Positions 22,175 to 31,262 are shown, counted from the stretch's first letter. The stretch: DNA of 35,060 nucleotides from an uncultured Oscillospiraceae bacterium (GCA_910585735.1 CAJUEU010000018.1:1-35060), one strand, 5' to 3'. Notes: generated from the sequence alone by a model not told the origin. Translations and numbers: made by a program.

Positions 22175-23584
22175 TCAGAAAGCCACCTTTTCCCGGATAT
22201 AGTTCTTCAGCTCCGAAATGGGCATACGGACCTGCTCCATGGTGTCCCGGTCCCGGACGGTGACACAGTGGTCGGCCTCCTCGGTATCGCTGCCCACGGT
22301 CTGGAAGTCCACCGTGATACAGTAGGGGGTGCCGACCTCGTCCTGACGACGGTAGCGCTTGCCGATGCTTCCGGCGTCGTCGAAGTCCACCATGAACTCG
22401 GAGGAGAGCTCCTGCTGGATCTCCCGGGCCTTGTCGGAGAGCTTCTTGGAGAGGGGGAGCACGGCGCACTTGAAGGGAGCCAAGAAGGGGTGGAGGCGCA
22501 GGACGGTGCGCACATCGTTCTTCTCGGCGTCCACCACCTCCTCGTCATAGGCGTCACAGAGGAAGGCCAGGGCTACCCGGTCGCAGCCCAGGGAGGGCTC
22601 GATGACGTAGGGGATATAGTGCTCGTTCTTCTCCTGGTCGTAGTAGGTCAGGTCCTTGCCGGAGGCCTCCTGGTGACGGCCCAGGTCGTAGTCGGTCCGG
22701 TCGGCAATGCCCCACAGCTCGCCCCAGTCGGTGAAGGGGAAGGCGTACTCGATGTCGGTGGTGGCACGGGAGTAGAAGGCCAGCTCGGCGGGCTCGTGAT
22801 CCCGGAGCCGCAGATGGTCCTTCTGAATGCCCAAGGAGAGCAGCCAGTTCTTGCAGTAGTCCTTCCAGTAGGCGAACCACTCCAGGTCGGTGCCGGGCTG
22901 GCAGAAGAACTCGCACTCCATCTGCTCGAATTCCCGGGTGCGGAAGGTGAAGTTGCCCGGGGTGATCTCGTTGCGGAAGGCCTTGCCCACCTGGCACACG
23001 CCAAAGGGCAGCTTTCGCCGGGTGGTGCGCTGGATGGCGGGGAAGTTGAGGAAGATGCCCTGGGCGGTCTCGGGGCGGAGGTAGACGGTGGAGCTACTGT
23101 CCTCGGTGACGCCGATCTGGGTCTTGAACATGAGGTTGAATTTGCGGATGGGGGTGAAATCGTGCTTCCCGCACACCGGGCAGACGACCTCATTGTGCCC
23201 GGCGATAAATGCATCCATCTCGTCAAAGCTCATGGCGTCCACGTTCACATCAGGGTGAACGTCCCCGATGAGCTTGTCGGCCCGGTGCCGGGCCTTGCAA
23301 GCCTTACAGTCCAGCAGGGGGTCGGAGAAGCCGGCCACGTGGCCGGTGGTGATCCAGGTCTGGGGGTTCATGATGATGGCGGCGTCCAGGCCCACGTTGT
23401 AGGGGGATTCCTGGACAAACTTCTTGAGCCAGGCCTTCTTTACGTTGTTCTTGAACTCCACTCCCAGAGGACCGTAGTCCCAGGAGTTGGCCAGGCCGCC
23501 GTAGATCTCGCTGCCGGGGAAGATAAAGCCCCGGCCCTTGCACAGGTTGATGATCTGGTCCATGGTCTTGTCGCGGTGGTTCAT
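22175..23584 (-). CDS. glyS: Glycyl-tRNA synthetase, alpha2 type
   Basis: Class II synthetase that charges tRNA-Gly, 469 residues, of the single-chain dimeric type found in archaea, eukaryotes and many Clostridia, not the GlyQ/GlyS tetramer. GLANSWDYGPLGVEFKNN near residue 29 and the RPETAQGIFLNF segment of the active site are diagnostic; FRNEITP is motif 2, and the end GSIGKRYRRQDEVGTP belongs to the anticodon-binding domain. Two CxxC pairs (DCKACKARH and VCPVCGKH) probably hold zinc. The ATG at 23584 is used. The gene is transcribed alone behind a T-box leader. Confidence 0.97.
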   Translation of the reverse strand: MNHRDKTMDQIINLCKGRGFIFPGSEIYGGLANSWDYGPLGVEFKNNVKKAWLKKFVQESPYNVGLDAAIIMNPQTWITTGHVAGFSDPLLDCKACKARHRADKLIGDVHPDVNVDAMSFDEMDAFIAGHNEVVCPVCGKHDFTPIRKFNLMFKTQIGVTEDSSSTVYLRPETAQGIFLNFPAIQRTTRRKLPFGVCQVGKAFRNEITPGNFTFRTREFEQMECEFFCQPGTDLEWFAYWKDYCKNWLLSLGIQKDHLRLRDHEPAELAFYSRATTDIEYAFPFTDWGELWGIADRTDYDLGRHQEASGKDLTYYDQEKNEHYIPYVIEPSLGCDRVALAFLCDAYDEEVVDAEKNDVRTVLRLHPFLAPFKCAVLPLSKKLSDKAREIQQELSSEFMVDFDDAGSIGKRYRRQDEVGTPYCITVDFQTVGSDTEEADHCVTVRDRDTMEQVRMPISELKNYIREKVAF

Positions 23585-23649
23585 AGTGATACGCTCCTTT
23601 CAAATGATGGGCCCGAGGCATTCACGCCTCGCCTGCTCACGACGCGCGG

Positions 23650-23715
23650 CTTCCCTCCGACTCGGGCTGGTCTGCGGGCCGCTTGCGGCCCTGCGCTCGC
23701 CCTCGCTTCGGTCCA
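23650..23715 (-). repeat. 66-bp leader repeat, gene-proximal copy
   Basis: Nearly identical to 23831-23896, with differences only around a GGGCCGC/GCGGCC inner stem. It lies between the T-box terminator and glyS. Confidence 0.85.
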
Positions 23716-23749
23716 TCCGCGCTGTTCGCGACGGCTCGGACGCTATAGA

Positions 23750-23785
23750 TAAAAAACACCCCAAGCCAAGTGATTTGGCTCAGGG
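23750..23785 (-). terminator. T-box leader terminator
   Basis: In the minus-strand RNA CCCUGAGCCAA and UUGGCUUGGGG pair over 11 bp (two G-U pairs) around a 5-base loop, followed by UGUUUUUU. It lies about 150 nt beyond the T-box and 165 nt before glyS. Confidence 0.8.
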
Positions 23786-24118
23786 CGAACAAGGCTGTCG
23801 TGCTGCGAAGCGGCCAAACCGCTCGCTCCACTTCCCTCCGACTCGGGCTGGTCTTGGGCCGCTTTGCGGCCCTGCGCTCGCCCTCGCTTCGGTCCAGTGT
23901 CTCTCGCTGTCCGCTTCTCCGCACTTCCTTTAGTCCGTGGTTCCACCTGAATTCGGGATACTTCCCGCACTCTGTGTCCGTAACGGGGACAATCCGGCGC
24001 GCCATTTCCGGCACGCGGCTCACGGGCGCCTTGGGGCTTTCCCAGGGGACCTTGCACCGTCCGATCCCTCTCTTGTGCTGGGGCTTGAGCCTTACTCTTC
24101 CCGGTCATTGCCTTATGT
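23786..24118 (-). promoter_or_regulatory. T-box riboswitch of glyS (tRNA-Gly responsive)
   Basis: Long leader on the minus strand. The T-box core AGGTGGAACCACGG is at 23934-23948; its UGGA bulge pairs with the NCCA end, and the variable A fits the U73 discriminator expected in bacterial tRNA-Gly. The 5' end carries the usual stem I marks: AAGAGTA near 24089 and AGAGAGGG followed by GGTGCAAGG near 24050-24070. A GGC triplet in AAGGCGCCC (near 24025-24031) is the likely glycine specifier, to be confirmed by folding. Uncharged tRNA-Gly would favour the antiterminator and glyS expression. The distance from T-box to terminator is unusually long because one copy of a 66-bp repeat lies in between. 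Confidence 0.85.
23831..23896 (-). repeat. 66-bp leader repeat, T-box-proximal copy
   Basis: Second copy of 23650-23715, in the same orientation, 181 bp apart. It lies between T-box and terminator. Confidence 0.85.
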
Positions 24119-24124
24119 GGGGCT

Positions 24125-24153
24125 ATTCTATCACGGTTCTTTCTTTCTGTCAA
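24125..24153 (-). promoter_or_regulatory. Promoter of glyS leader
   Basis: Minus strand TTGACA (24148-24153), 17 bp, TAGAAT (24125-24130), just upstream of the T-box leader. Confidence 0.85.
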
Positions 24154-24278
24154 GGCACGGCTTGGTTGCGGAAAGGCTTTTTTTGTGTTATGATATTTCT
24201 GGAAATTTTCTTTTTCCTCTGCGATAAAATACGCTCCTGGCGCATTTCTTTGCTGACAGGAGTTAAGGAGACATGGCC

Positions 24279-24848
24279 ATGTCCAGTTTGCCTGCGAAAA
24301 TGAAACAGACCGTGAGACCGGGTCAGTGGGAGTTGGACCGGCTTTTGCTGGCGGTTGGGGCCGGAGATCGGGAGGCGTTCGGAGAGGTCTATGAGCGGAC
24401 CAGAGCCGCGGTCTACGCGACGGTGTTGGGGGTGCTGGGCGATCACCATGAGGCCCAGGACGTGACCCAGGATACTTTTGTCCGGATCTGGGAGGCTTCC
24501 CCCGGCTACCGCAGCCAAGGGTCTCCCATGGCCTGGGTCCTTACCATTGCCCGGCGCCTGGCCCTTATGTCCCTCCGCCAGGGAGCCCGGCAGGGGGAAT
24601 TGACCCCCGGGGAATGGGAGGCCATTCCCGGTGGGGAAGGTCCCTCCGAGGAGGCTTTGATCCTGCGGGAGACCTTGGGAACGCTGGAGGGGGAGGAGCG
24701 GCAGATCATTCTGCTCCACGCGCTTTCCGGCCTGAAGCACCGGGAGATCGCCTCCCTGATGACGTTGCCCTTGTCCACCGTCCTGTCCAAATACAGCAGA
24801 GGTCTGAAAAAATTAAAAAAACGACTGGAAGGAGAGGAAAAGCAATGA
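24279..24848 (+). CDS. ECF-type RNA polymerase sigma factor
   Basis: A 189-residue sigma factor with only regions 2 and 4. Region 2 covers about residues 25-90 (DREAFGEVYERTRAAVYATV, DHHEAQDVTQDTFVRIWE, PMAWVLTIARRLALMSLR). Region 4 covers about 125-180 (LGTLEGEERQIILLHALSGL, KHREIASLMTLPLSTVLSKY), with the basic tail that binds -35 DNA. I choose ATG 24279, 8 nt after AAGGAG; ATG 24273 is possible with the more distant AGGAG. The stop overlaps the start of the membrane anti-sigma gene (ATGA), so sigma and anti-sigma are made in fixed ratio. The promoter recognised by this sigma could not be identified upstream. Confidence 0.94.
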   Translation: MSSLPAKMKQTVRPGQWELDRLLLAVGAGDREAFGEVYERTRAAVYATVLGVLGDHHEAQDVTQDTFVRIWEASPGYRSQGSPMAWVLTIARRLALMSLRQGARQGELTPGEWEAIPGGEGPSEEALILRETLGTLEGEERQIILLHALSGLKHREIASLMTLPLSTVLSKYSRGLKKLKKRLEGEEKQ

Positions 24849-26698
24849 CAAATCAGGAACTGGAAGAAGGCCTGGCCCGGGCCGTGGCCCAGGCCGCACC
24901 GAGGGACCTGGAGGGGATCCTCTCCCGTTGCCAGGAGCAAAACGGAAAGGTGATCCCTATGACAAAGACAAAAACTGCCCATCCGGCCCGTTGGCGGGCC
25001 TTGGTAGCCGCCTGCCTGGCCCTGGCGCTGGTAGGCGGAGGAGCGGGGGTGTTTTATCAGAACGCCAACGCGGTGACCAGCGTAGTCTCCATCGACGTAA
25101 ATCCCAGCATTGAGCTGCGGGTGAACAAGGACGAGAAGGTGCTCTCCTGCACCCCCCTCAACGAGGAGGCCCACATCGTCCTGAGTGAGATGAATGACGG
25201 GAAGGACCTGGAGGGGGCCAAGCTTACCGTGGCGGTGAACGCCATTGTGGGAGCCCTGGTGCGCCACGGGTACCTGGATGGCCTGTCCAACGCGATCCTG
25301 GTTTCCGTGGAGGACAAGGACCAGCAGAGGGCCCTTCGCATGGAGGAGGAGCTGCGTTCCTCCATCAGTGAAATTTTGGAGGCCCAGGCTCCCAACGCCA
25401 CCCTTCTCAGCCAGACCCTGACCCAGGAGGCCGGGGAACGGATCCACCCCATCTCCTCCGGCAAGGCCGCCTTGGTGAACCAGATCATGGAACTCAGCGG
25501 CTCCACCGACGACGATACCTTTGACAAGCTCTCTGCGCTTACAGTGGAAGAGCTCAGCGACCTGCTCACCACCCGGGAGACCCGGGTGCCCATCGGCTGC
25601 GCGGCGGCCGCTTTGAGGGCGGAGGAGTATGCCGGAACTCTGTCCCTCGATTCCGCTACCACGGAGGTGGATCCTGAACTGGATAAAAAGCCTGCCTACT
25701 ATGAGGTGGAGCTTCACACGGCCTTTGGAGAGTTTGAGTACAAGGTGGACGCCTTCACCGGGGAAATCCTTTCCGGGCCGGCCAATGTGGTGACTATGAC
25801 CCAGCAGACCTTTACGCCTGCCCCCGAAACGTCGGCAACTCCAATCACGACCGCACCTCCCGCTGTGGCTTCTCCTTTGGCCCTCATCGGGGAGGACACC
25901 GCCTGGAAGACGGCCTGCGGAAACGCTGGCTGTGGGGTGGGGGATGTCCAATTCGCCGCCTGCAAGCTGGACTATGAGGCTGGAAGGCCGGAGTGCTATG
26001 AGCTGGAGTTCTGTTGGAACGGCAATCAGTATGAGTATGAGATCGACTGCTACACCGGGGCCATCCTGAAGCACGAATACGAGTACTGCGACGAGACTGC
26101 CCACGGCCATCACGGCGGCACAGGGACCACTACGCCTTCGGTAAATGTCACCTCCCAGGTCCTCAGCGGGGAGGATGCCGCCTGGAAGGCGGCCTGCGCC
26201 CACGTTGGCTGCAAGGTGGGAGACGTTCAATTTGCCGCCTGTAAGCTGGACTATGAGGACGGAAGGCCGGAGTGCTACGAGCTGGAGTTCTGCTGGAACG
26301 GGAACCAATACGAGTATGAGGTGGACTGCTACACCGGGACCATCCTAAAGCATGAGTATGAACGCTGTGACGAGGTCCATCACGGACACCATGCCCTCTC
26401 CGGGGGCACCTCCAATTCCTCGGAGCTCATCGGGGAGGATGCCGCCTGGTCTGCCGTCTGTAACTATGTGGGTTGCGCCTGGGGGGATCTGAGCTACTCT
26501 GCCTGTGAGCTGGACTATGAGGATGGAGTGCCCCACTGCTATGAGTTGGAGTTCTGCTGGAACGGGAACCAGTACGAGTATGAGATCGACTGCTATTCCG
26601 GCGAGGTGCTCAGCCAGGAGTGGGAGACTTGTCACAACGGGCTCCACGGCTGCGGAGGCGGCCGTCATCGGGGCCGGGGACACCATTGGAACGGATAA
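24845..26698 (+). CDS. RsgI-like membrane anti-sigma factor with Cys/His-rich PepSY repeats
   Basis: A 617-residue membrane protein expected to hold the upstream sigma factor. Residues 1-48 are cytoplasmic (MTNQELEEGLARAVAQ...), 49-70 form one helix (ALVAACLALALVGGGAGVF), and 78-130 match the conserved outside domain of RsgI-type anti-sigmas (SIDVNPSIELRVNKDEKVL). After a helical part and a degenerate PepSY unit (about 262-310) comes a Pro/Thr linker. Three near-identical PepSY-type repeats follow (about 348-415, 441-508, 529-596). Each has seven Cys: 358, 363, 373, 384, 390, 402, 415; 451, 456, 466, 477, 483, 495, 508; 539, 544, 554, 565, 571, 583, 596. Repeats 1 and 2 end in CDE..HGHH and the third in a His-rich tail. 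Metal binding or disulfide sensing is inference. Confidence 0.85.
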   Translation: MTNQELEEGLARAVAQAAPRDLEGILSRCQEQNGKVIPMTKTKTAHPARWRALVAACLALALVGGGAGVFYQNANAVTSVVSIDVNPSIELRVNKDEKVLSCTPLNEEAHIVLSEMNDGKDLEGAKLTVAVNAIVGALVRHGYLDGLSNAILVSVEDKDQQRALRMEEELRSSISEILEAQAPNATLLSQTLTQEAGERIHPISSGKAALVNQIMELSGSTDDDTFDKLSALTVEELSDLLTTRETRVPIGCAAAALRAEEYAGTLSLDSATTEVDPELDKKPAYYEVELHTAFGEFEYKVDAFTGEILSGPANVVTMTQQTFTPAPETSATPITTAPPAVASPLALIGEDTAWKTACGNAGCGVGDVQFAACKLDYEAGRPECYELEFCWNGNQYEYEIDCYTGAILKHEYEYCDETAHGHHGGTGTTTPSVNVTSQVLSGEDAAWKAACAHVGCKVGDVQFAACKLDYEDGRPECYELEFCWNGNQYEYEVDCYTGTILKHEYERCDEVHHGHHALSGGTSNSSELIGEDAAWSAVCNYVGCAWGDLSYSACELDYEDGVPHCYELEFCWNGNQYEYEIDCYSGEVLSQEWETCHNGLHGCGGGRHRGRGHHWNG

Positions 26699-26731
26699 CA
26701 GGTCACGGGGACAAGCAAAAAGCAAGCCTGT

Positions 26732-26772
26732 GGGGCGGGATGGGAGAGAACTCTCATCCCGCCCCGTTTTTT
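26732..26772 (+). terminator. Terminator of the sigma/anti-sigma operon
   Basis: Near-perfect long arms GGGGCGGGATGGGAGAG and CTCTCATCCCGCCCC around AA, then GTTTTTT. Confidence 0.93.
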
Positions 26773-26820
26773 GCGTGAAGGGGCCCATTGGAGGGAAGAA
26801 AAAGAGCCAAGAAAAGGGGA

Positions 26821-26849
26821 TTGTTTCTTTTTCCGCTTTTTGATATAAT
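26821..26849 (+). promoter_or_regulatory. Promoter of recJ-relA
   Basis: TTGTTT (26821-26826), 17 bp, TATAAT (26844-26849). Transcription from near 26856 leaves no room for a ribosome site before the ATG at 26864, supporting the start at 26888. Confidence 0.7.
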
Positions 26850-26887
26850 AGATACAAAATTGTATGGATTCAGAGAGTGGGAGAGGT

Positions 26888-28957
26888 ATGAGATACAGAC
26901 AATGGAATGACCTGCCCGCGGGGGAAGGGGAGCGTGCCCTTCTTTCCGCCGGGGTCCCTGAGCTGTGCGCCAAGGTATTGTGCGCCCGGGGGATCACCGA
27001 CCCGGAGGAGGCCCGCCGGTTTCTCTACGAGGAACTGCCCTTGCATGACCCCCTTTTGATGAAGGATATGGACAAGGCCGTGGCCCGGCTGGCTTTGGCA
27101 CTGAAAGAGGGGGAGACCATCGCGGTCTACGGGGACTATGATGTGGACGGCATCACCGCCGCCTGCCTGCTCACCATCTTTCTCCGCCGGGAGGGAGGGA
27201 CGGTCATTCCCTATATTCCCAACCGTCTGGAGGAGGGCTACGGCCTGAACCGTGGGGCGGTGGAGCATTTGAAGGAGCAGGGGGCCGCCGTTATCGTTAC
27301 GGTGGACTGCGGTATCACCGCCGTGGAGGAGGCTGACTACGCCGCCGCTTTGGGGCTGGACGTGGTCATTACCGACCACCACGAATGTAAGGACATCCTG
27401 CCCAAGGCCCTGGCGGTGGTAGACCCCCACCGGGAGGATTGTCCCTATCCCTTCAAGCACCTGGCCGGGGTGGGGGTGGCGCTGAAGCTCTGTCTGGCCA
27501 TGGCCGGACCCGGGCGGACCCAGGAGCTCCTGAATACCTATGCCGACCTGGCTGCCTTGGGTACTGTGGCCGATGTGATGCTTTTGACCGACGAGAACCG
27601 CACCATTGTCCGCCGGGGGCTTTCCACCCTGCGCAATACGCAATGGCCAGGGCTGAAGGCCCTTCTTCGGGAGGCGGGGACCGATGGAAGAGCCGTATCC
27701 TCCACCACATTGGGGTATACGCTGGCACCCCGGATCAACGCTGCCGGGCGGATGGGCTGCTCCCAGGTGGCGCTGGAGTTGCTGCTCACAAACGACCCTC
27801 AGAGAGCCGAGGAGCTTGCCCAGGAGCTGTGCCGGCTCAACCGCCGTCGGCAGGAGCTGGAGGGGGAGATCTTTGCCCAGTGTGACCTGCTGGTAGACGC
27901 CCTGCCTTCTGACCGGCGGGACGCTCTGGTCCTGGCGGGGGATACCTGGCACCAGGGGGTGGTGGGAATCGTGGCCTCCCGCCTCAGCGAGAAATACGCC
28001 GTTCCCGTCTTTATGATCTGTATCCAGGGCGGCAAGGGAAAGGGGTCCTGCCGCTCCTATGGGGGGATCAACCTGTTTGCCCTGCTGGAGGGCTGCGCCG
28101 ATCTGCTGGAATCCTATGGCGGACACGAGCTGGCCGCCGGCTTTACCATTTTGGAGGAAAATCTGGAGCTCTTTCGGGATCGGATCAATGCTCTGGCTGC
28201 CCAGCTTCGGCGGGAGACTCCGCCGGATGTTTCCCTGACGGTGGACTGTGTTTTGCCCGACGCCCGCTGCCTTACCCGGGAGGCGGTGGACAGCCTTTCC
28301 CTGCTGGAGCCCTATGGAACGGGAAATCCAAAGCCCGTGTTCCGGTTGAGCCGGTGCGCTCTGGCCGGACTTACCCAGGTGGGAGGGGGAAAGCACCTGA
28401 AGCTCCGGCTGAACATTGCCGGGCACCCCATGGATGCCATCTTCTTTTCCACCAGCACCAAGGAACTGGAGCTGGACGGGGTGGAGCGGGTGGACGTATG
28501 CTTCTTCCCCGTGGTCAACGAGTACCGGGGCTGGCGGTCCATCCAGCTGCAGCTCTGTGACCTGCGGCCAGCCCAGACCCGGGCCCAGGCCGAGGAGGAG
28601 CTTTTCCGCCGCTTGATGGCGGGGGAGGAGTTGACGGCGGTGGAGGCAGGAGCTCTGCTGCCCACCCGGCAGGAGTTTGCCAACCTGTGGCGGTATCTCT
28701 ACGCCCACGGGCGGACCGAGGATATTGAGGACACCGCCCAGCGGCTGGCCCGGAATGTGGCCCGGACCTGCGGACTTCGGGAGACCTTTATGCGCACGCA
28801 GGTATGCCTGGCTGTTTTTCACGAGCGGGGGCTGGTCCGGGTGGAAAAGACCGCCGACCACCTGCGGATCCAGGTGCTGGAGCAGGAGGGAAAGGTAAAC
28901 CTGGAGGAGGCCGAGCTGATGGTTCGCTTACGCCGTATGGCGGACGACATAAGATAG
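26888..28957 (+). CDS. recJ: Single-stranded-DNA-specific exonuclease RecJ
   Basis: A 5'-3' exonuclease on single-stranded DNA for recombination and repair. The 689 residues carry the DHH phosphoesterase core: YGDYDVDGITAA with D83, D85 and D87, and TDHHECKD with D163-H164-H165, all metal ligands. DHHA1 and OB-fold parts follow (GKGKGSCRSYGGINLFALLE, YGGHELAAGF). The last 130 residues form the extra C-terminal domain of Firmicute RecJ. The ATG at 26888 follows GTGGGAGAGG; the ATG at 26864 has no ribosome site. relA follows after 21 bp, probably in the same transcript; recJ-relA adjacency is common in Firmicutes. Confidence 0.95.
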   Translation: MRYRQWNDLPAGEGERALLSAGVPELCAKVLCARGITDPEEARRFLYEELPLHDPLLMKDMDKAVARLALALKEGETIAVYGDYDVDGITAACLLTIFLRREGGTVIPYIPNRLEEGYGLNRGAVEHLKEQGAAVIVTVDCGITAVEEADYAAALGLDVVITDHHECKDILPKALAVVDPHREDCPYPFKHLAGVGVALKLCLAMAGPGRTQELLNTYADLAALGTVADVMLLTDENRTIVRRGLSTLRNTQWPGLKALLREAGTDGRAVSSTTLGYTLAPRINAAGRMGCSQVALELLLTNDPQRAEELAQELCRLNRRRQELEGEIFAQCDLLVDALPSDRRDALVLAGDTWHQGVVGIVASRLSEKYAVPVFMICIQGGKGKGSCRSYGGINLFALLEGCADLLESYGGHELAAGFTILEENLELFRDRINALAAQLRRETPPDVSLTVDCVLPDARCLTREAVDSLSLLEPYGTGNPKPVFRLSRCALAGLTQVGGGKHLKLRLNIAGHPMDAIFFSTSTKELELDGVERVDVCFFPVVNEYRGWRSIQLQLCDLRPAQTRAQAEEELFRRLMAGEELTAVEAGALLPTRQEFANLWRYLYAHGRTEDIEDTAQRLARNVARTCGLRETFMRTQVCLAVFHERGLVRVEKTADHLRIQVLEQEGKVNLEEAELMVRLRRMADDIR

Positions 28958-28978
28958 GGAGAGAGGAGGGAGCCAACC

Positions 28979-31219
28979 ATGGAAGAAATGATCTTGGAGC
29001 AGTACAAGGCGCTGGAGAAAAAGGTTTTGGGGTATACGCCCAATCTGGATGTGGACCGGCTCCACCAGGCCTTCACCTTCGCCTACGAGTCTCACGAGGG
29101 ACAGAAACGAAAAAGCGGAGAGCCCTATATCATCCACCCCATTGCCGTGGCCGAGATCGTAGCCGAACTGGAGCTGGATCCCGATTCCATCATCGCCGCC
29201 ATTCTGCACGACGTGATCGAGGACACCGCCGCGACCTACGAGGATATCGCCCACCGCTTTGGGGAGCCGGTGGCCATTCTGGTGGAAGGGGTCACTAAGC
29301 TGACCCGGATGCAGTACGTTACCAAGGAAGAGGAGCAGATGGAGAACCTTCGAAAGATGCTCATGGCCATGAGCCGTGACATCCGGGTGATCCTTATCAA
29401 GATCTGCGACCGGCTCCACAACATGCGCACCATGGAATACCAGTCTCCCCAAAAGCAGCGGGAGAAATCCCGGGAAACCATGGAGATCTATGCCCCCATT
29501 GCCCACCGTCTTGGTATGCAGAGGATCAAGTGGGAGCTGGAGGACACCTCCCTACGGTACCTGGACCCCATTGGCTACCAGGAGATCAACCAGGAGCTGA
29601 ACAAACGCTCGGCCACCCACGAGGCCTTTATGGAGACCGTCCAGGAGAAGATCACTGGACGGATGGCCGAGGAGAAGGTGGAGTGCAAGGTCTATGGCCG
29701 GGTAAAGCACGCCTATTCCATTTACCGAAAGATGTATGCCCAGAATAAGACTTTGGACGAGATCTTTGACCTCTACGCCTTCCGGGTCATCGTGTCCGAT
29801 GTGCCCACCTGCTATTATGTGCTGGGCTGTATCCATGACATGTTCAACCCGGTGCTGGGCCGGTTCAAGGATTATATCTCTACCCCCAAGCCCAACGGCT
29901 ACCAATCCCTTCACACCACGGTCATCGGCCGGGAGGGCATCCCCTTTGAGGTGCAGATCCGCACGGAGGAGATGCACAACACCGCGGAGTACGGCATTGC
30001 CGCCCACTGGAAATATAAGCAGGGGCTTGGCAGCGGCAAGCTGGGCACGGAGGAGACCTTTGAGTGGGTCCGTAAGCTGCTGGAATCCCAGCAGGATACC
30101 GACCCGGACGAATTTATCTCCACCCTGAAGGTGGACCTTTTCGCCGACGAGATCTTTGTGTTCACCCCCCAGGGGGATGTGAAAAGCCTTCCCGCCGGAG
30201 CCACCCCGGTGGACTTCGCCTATTCCATCCACTCCGCTGTAGGCAACCGCATGACGGGGGCCAAGGTGAACGGCCGTATCGTCCCCTTTGAGACCCAGCT
30301 TCAGAACGGGGATATCGTGGAGATCATCACATCCAAGACCGCCCATGGTCCCAGCCGGGATTGGCTCAAGCTGTGCAAATCCAACGAAGCCAGGAACAAG
30401 ATCCGCCAATGGTTCAAGAAGGAACGGCGGGAGGAGAACATCGCCACCGGCCGCTCCTCCTTTGAATCCGAACTGAAGCACCAGGGCCTTACTCTGGCCG
30501 CCGTCACCGAGGAATCGGCGCTCCCCGGTCTGCTGAAAAAAGTACGCTACGGTTCTCTGGATGAGCTCTATAACGCCATCGGTTACGGGGGTGTCTCCGC
30601 CGTGAAGGTGGTGGCCCGCATCCGGGACGAGCTGATCCGCCTGGAAAAAGCCAATGCCGACAAGCTCTCCGCCGAACGGATGGCCTCCTCCGGGGAAGTT
30701 ATCATGCCCTCCTCCTCGGCCAACACGGTGTCCGCCAATAAGCTCCCCGCCCGGCGGCACTCCCAGTCGGGCATCATCGTGGAGGGACTGGACAACTGCC
30801 TGGTGAAATTCGCCAAATGCTGTACCCCTGTGCCCGGGGACCCGGTGGTGGGCTTTATCACCCGTGGCTACGGAGTCTCGGTACACCGCTCCGACTGCCC
30901 CAATGCCCAGGTGCAGCGTCTCAGCCCGGAGGAGGCCGGCCGGTGGGTCCACGTGGACTGGGTGGAGGGAGACCTGCCCGGCTATACCACCGCTCTGGAG
31001 CTCTCCGCCAAGGACCGGGACGGGCTTACCCTGGACGTGGCTATGGTCCTCTCGGCCGCCAAGGTGAAGGTCACCGGCCTCTCGGCCAGGAGTATGCCGG
31101 ACGGCTACGCTGTGGTCTCTCTCACCGCTGAGGTGAAGGACCGGGGCGAGCTGATGAACATCGTCAACAAGCTCAGCCAGATCCCCAGCGTTTACCAGGT
31201 AAAGCGCTCCTCTGGCTGA
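28979..31219 (+). CDS. relA: Bifunctional (p)ppGpp synthetase/hydrolase
   Basis: Stringent-response enzyme of the Rel/SpoT type, 746 residues. The hydrolase HD domain has H53 (IIHPIAV) and H77-D78 (ILHDVIED), the same positions as in studied Rel enzymes, so hydrolysis should be active. The synthetase domain follows with RFKDYISTPKPNGYQSLHTT. TGS comes at about residues 385-445 (DEIFVFTPQGDVKSLPAGAT), then a Cys-containing zinc-finger-like domain (CCTPVPGDPVVG...HRSDCPN) and the C-terminal ACT domain. The ATG at 28979 has AGGAGG 9 nt upstream. It shares a transcript with recJ and ends at a hairpin terminator. Confidence 0.96.
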   Translation: MEEMILEQYKALEKKVLGYTPNLDVDRLHQAFTFAYESHEGQKRKSGEPYIIHPIAVAEIVAELELDPDSIIAAILHDVIEDTAATYEDIAHRFGEPVAILVEGVTKLTRMQYVTKEEEQMENLRKMLMAMSRDIRVILIKICDRLHNMRTMEYQSPQKQREKSRETMEIYAPIAHRLGMQRIKWELEDTSLRYLDPIGYQEINQELNKRSATHEAFMETVQEKITGRMAEEKVECKVYGRVKHAYSIYRKMYAQNKTLDEIFDLYAFRVIVSDVPTCYYVLGCIHDMFNPVLGRFKDYISTPKPNGYQSLHTTVIGREGIPFEVQIRTEEMHNTAEYGIAAHWKYKQGLGSGKLGTEETFEWVRKLLESQQDTDPDEFISTLKVDLFADEIFVFTPQGDVKSLPAGATPVDFAYSIHSAVGNRMTGAKVNGRIVPFETQLQNGDIVEIITSKTAHGPSRDWLKLCKSNEARNKIRQWFKKERREENIATGRSSFESELKHQGLTLAAVTEESALPGLLKKVRYGSLDELYNAIGYGGVSAVKVVARIRDELIRLEKANADKLSAERMASSGEVIMPSSSANTVSANKLPARRHSQSGIIVEGLDNCLVKFAKCCTPVPGDPVVGFITRGYGVSVHRSDCPNAQVQRLSPEEAGRWVHVDWVEGDLPGYTTALELSAKDRDGLTLDVAMVLSAAKVKVTGLSARSMPDGYAVVSLTAEVKDRGELMNIVNKLSQIPSVYQVKRSSG

Positions 31220-31262
31220 GACAGAGCTTCTGCTTAAGCCCGGCATTGCCAGGGAGAAAATG

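Noticed and set aside
22268..23752. A 494-codon frame antisense to glyS and its leader
   Set aside because: Shadow of glyS; it also runs through the repeated leader element.
24506..26308. A 600-codon frame antisense to the sigma/anti-sigma genes
   Set aside because: Its internal repeats merely mirror the PepSY repeats on the other strand.
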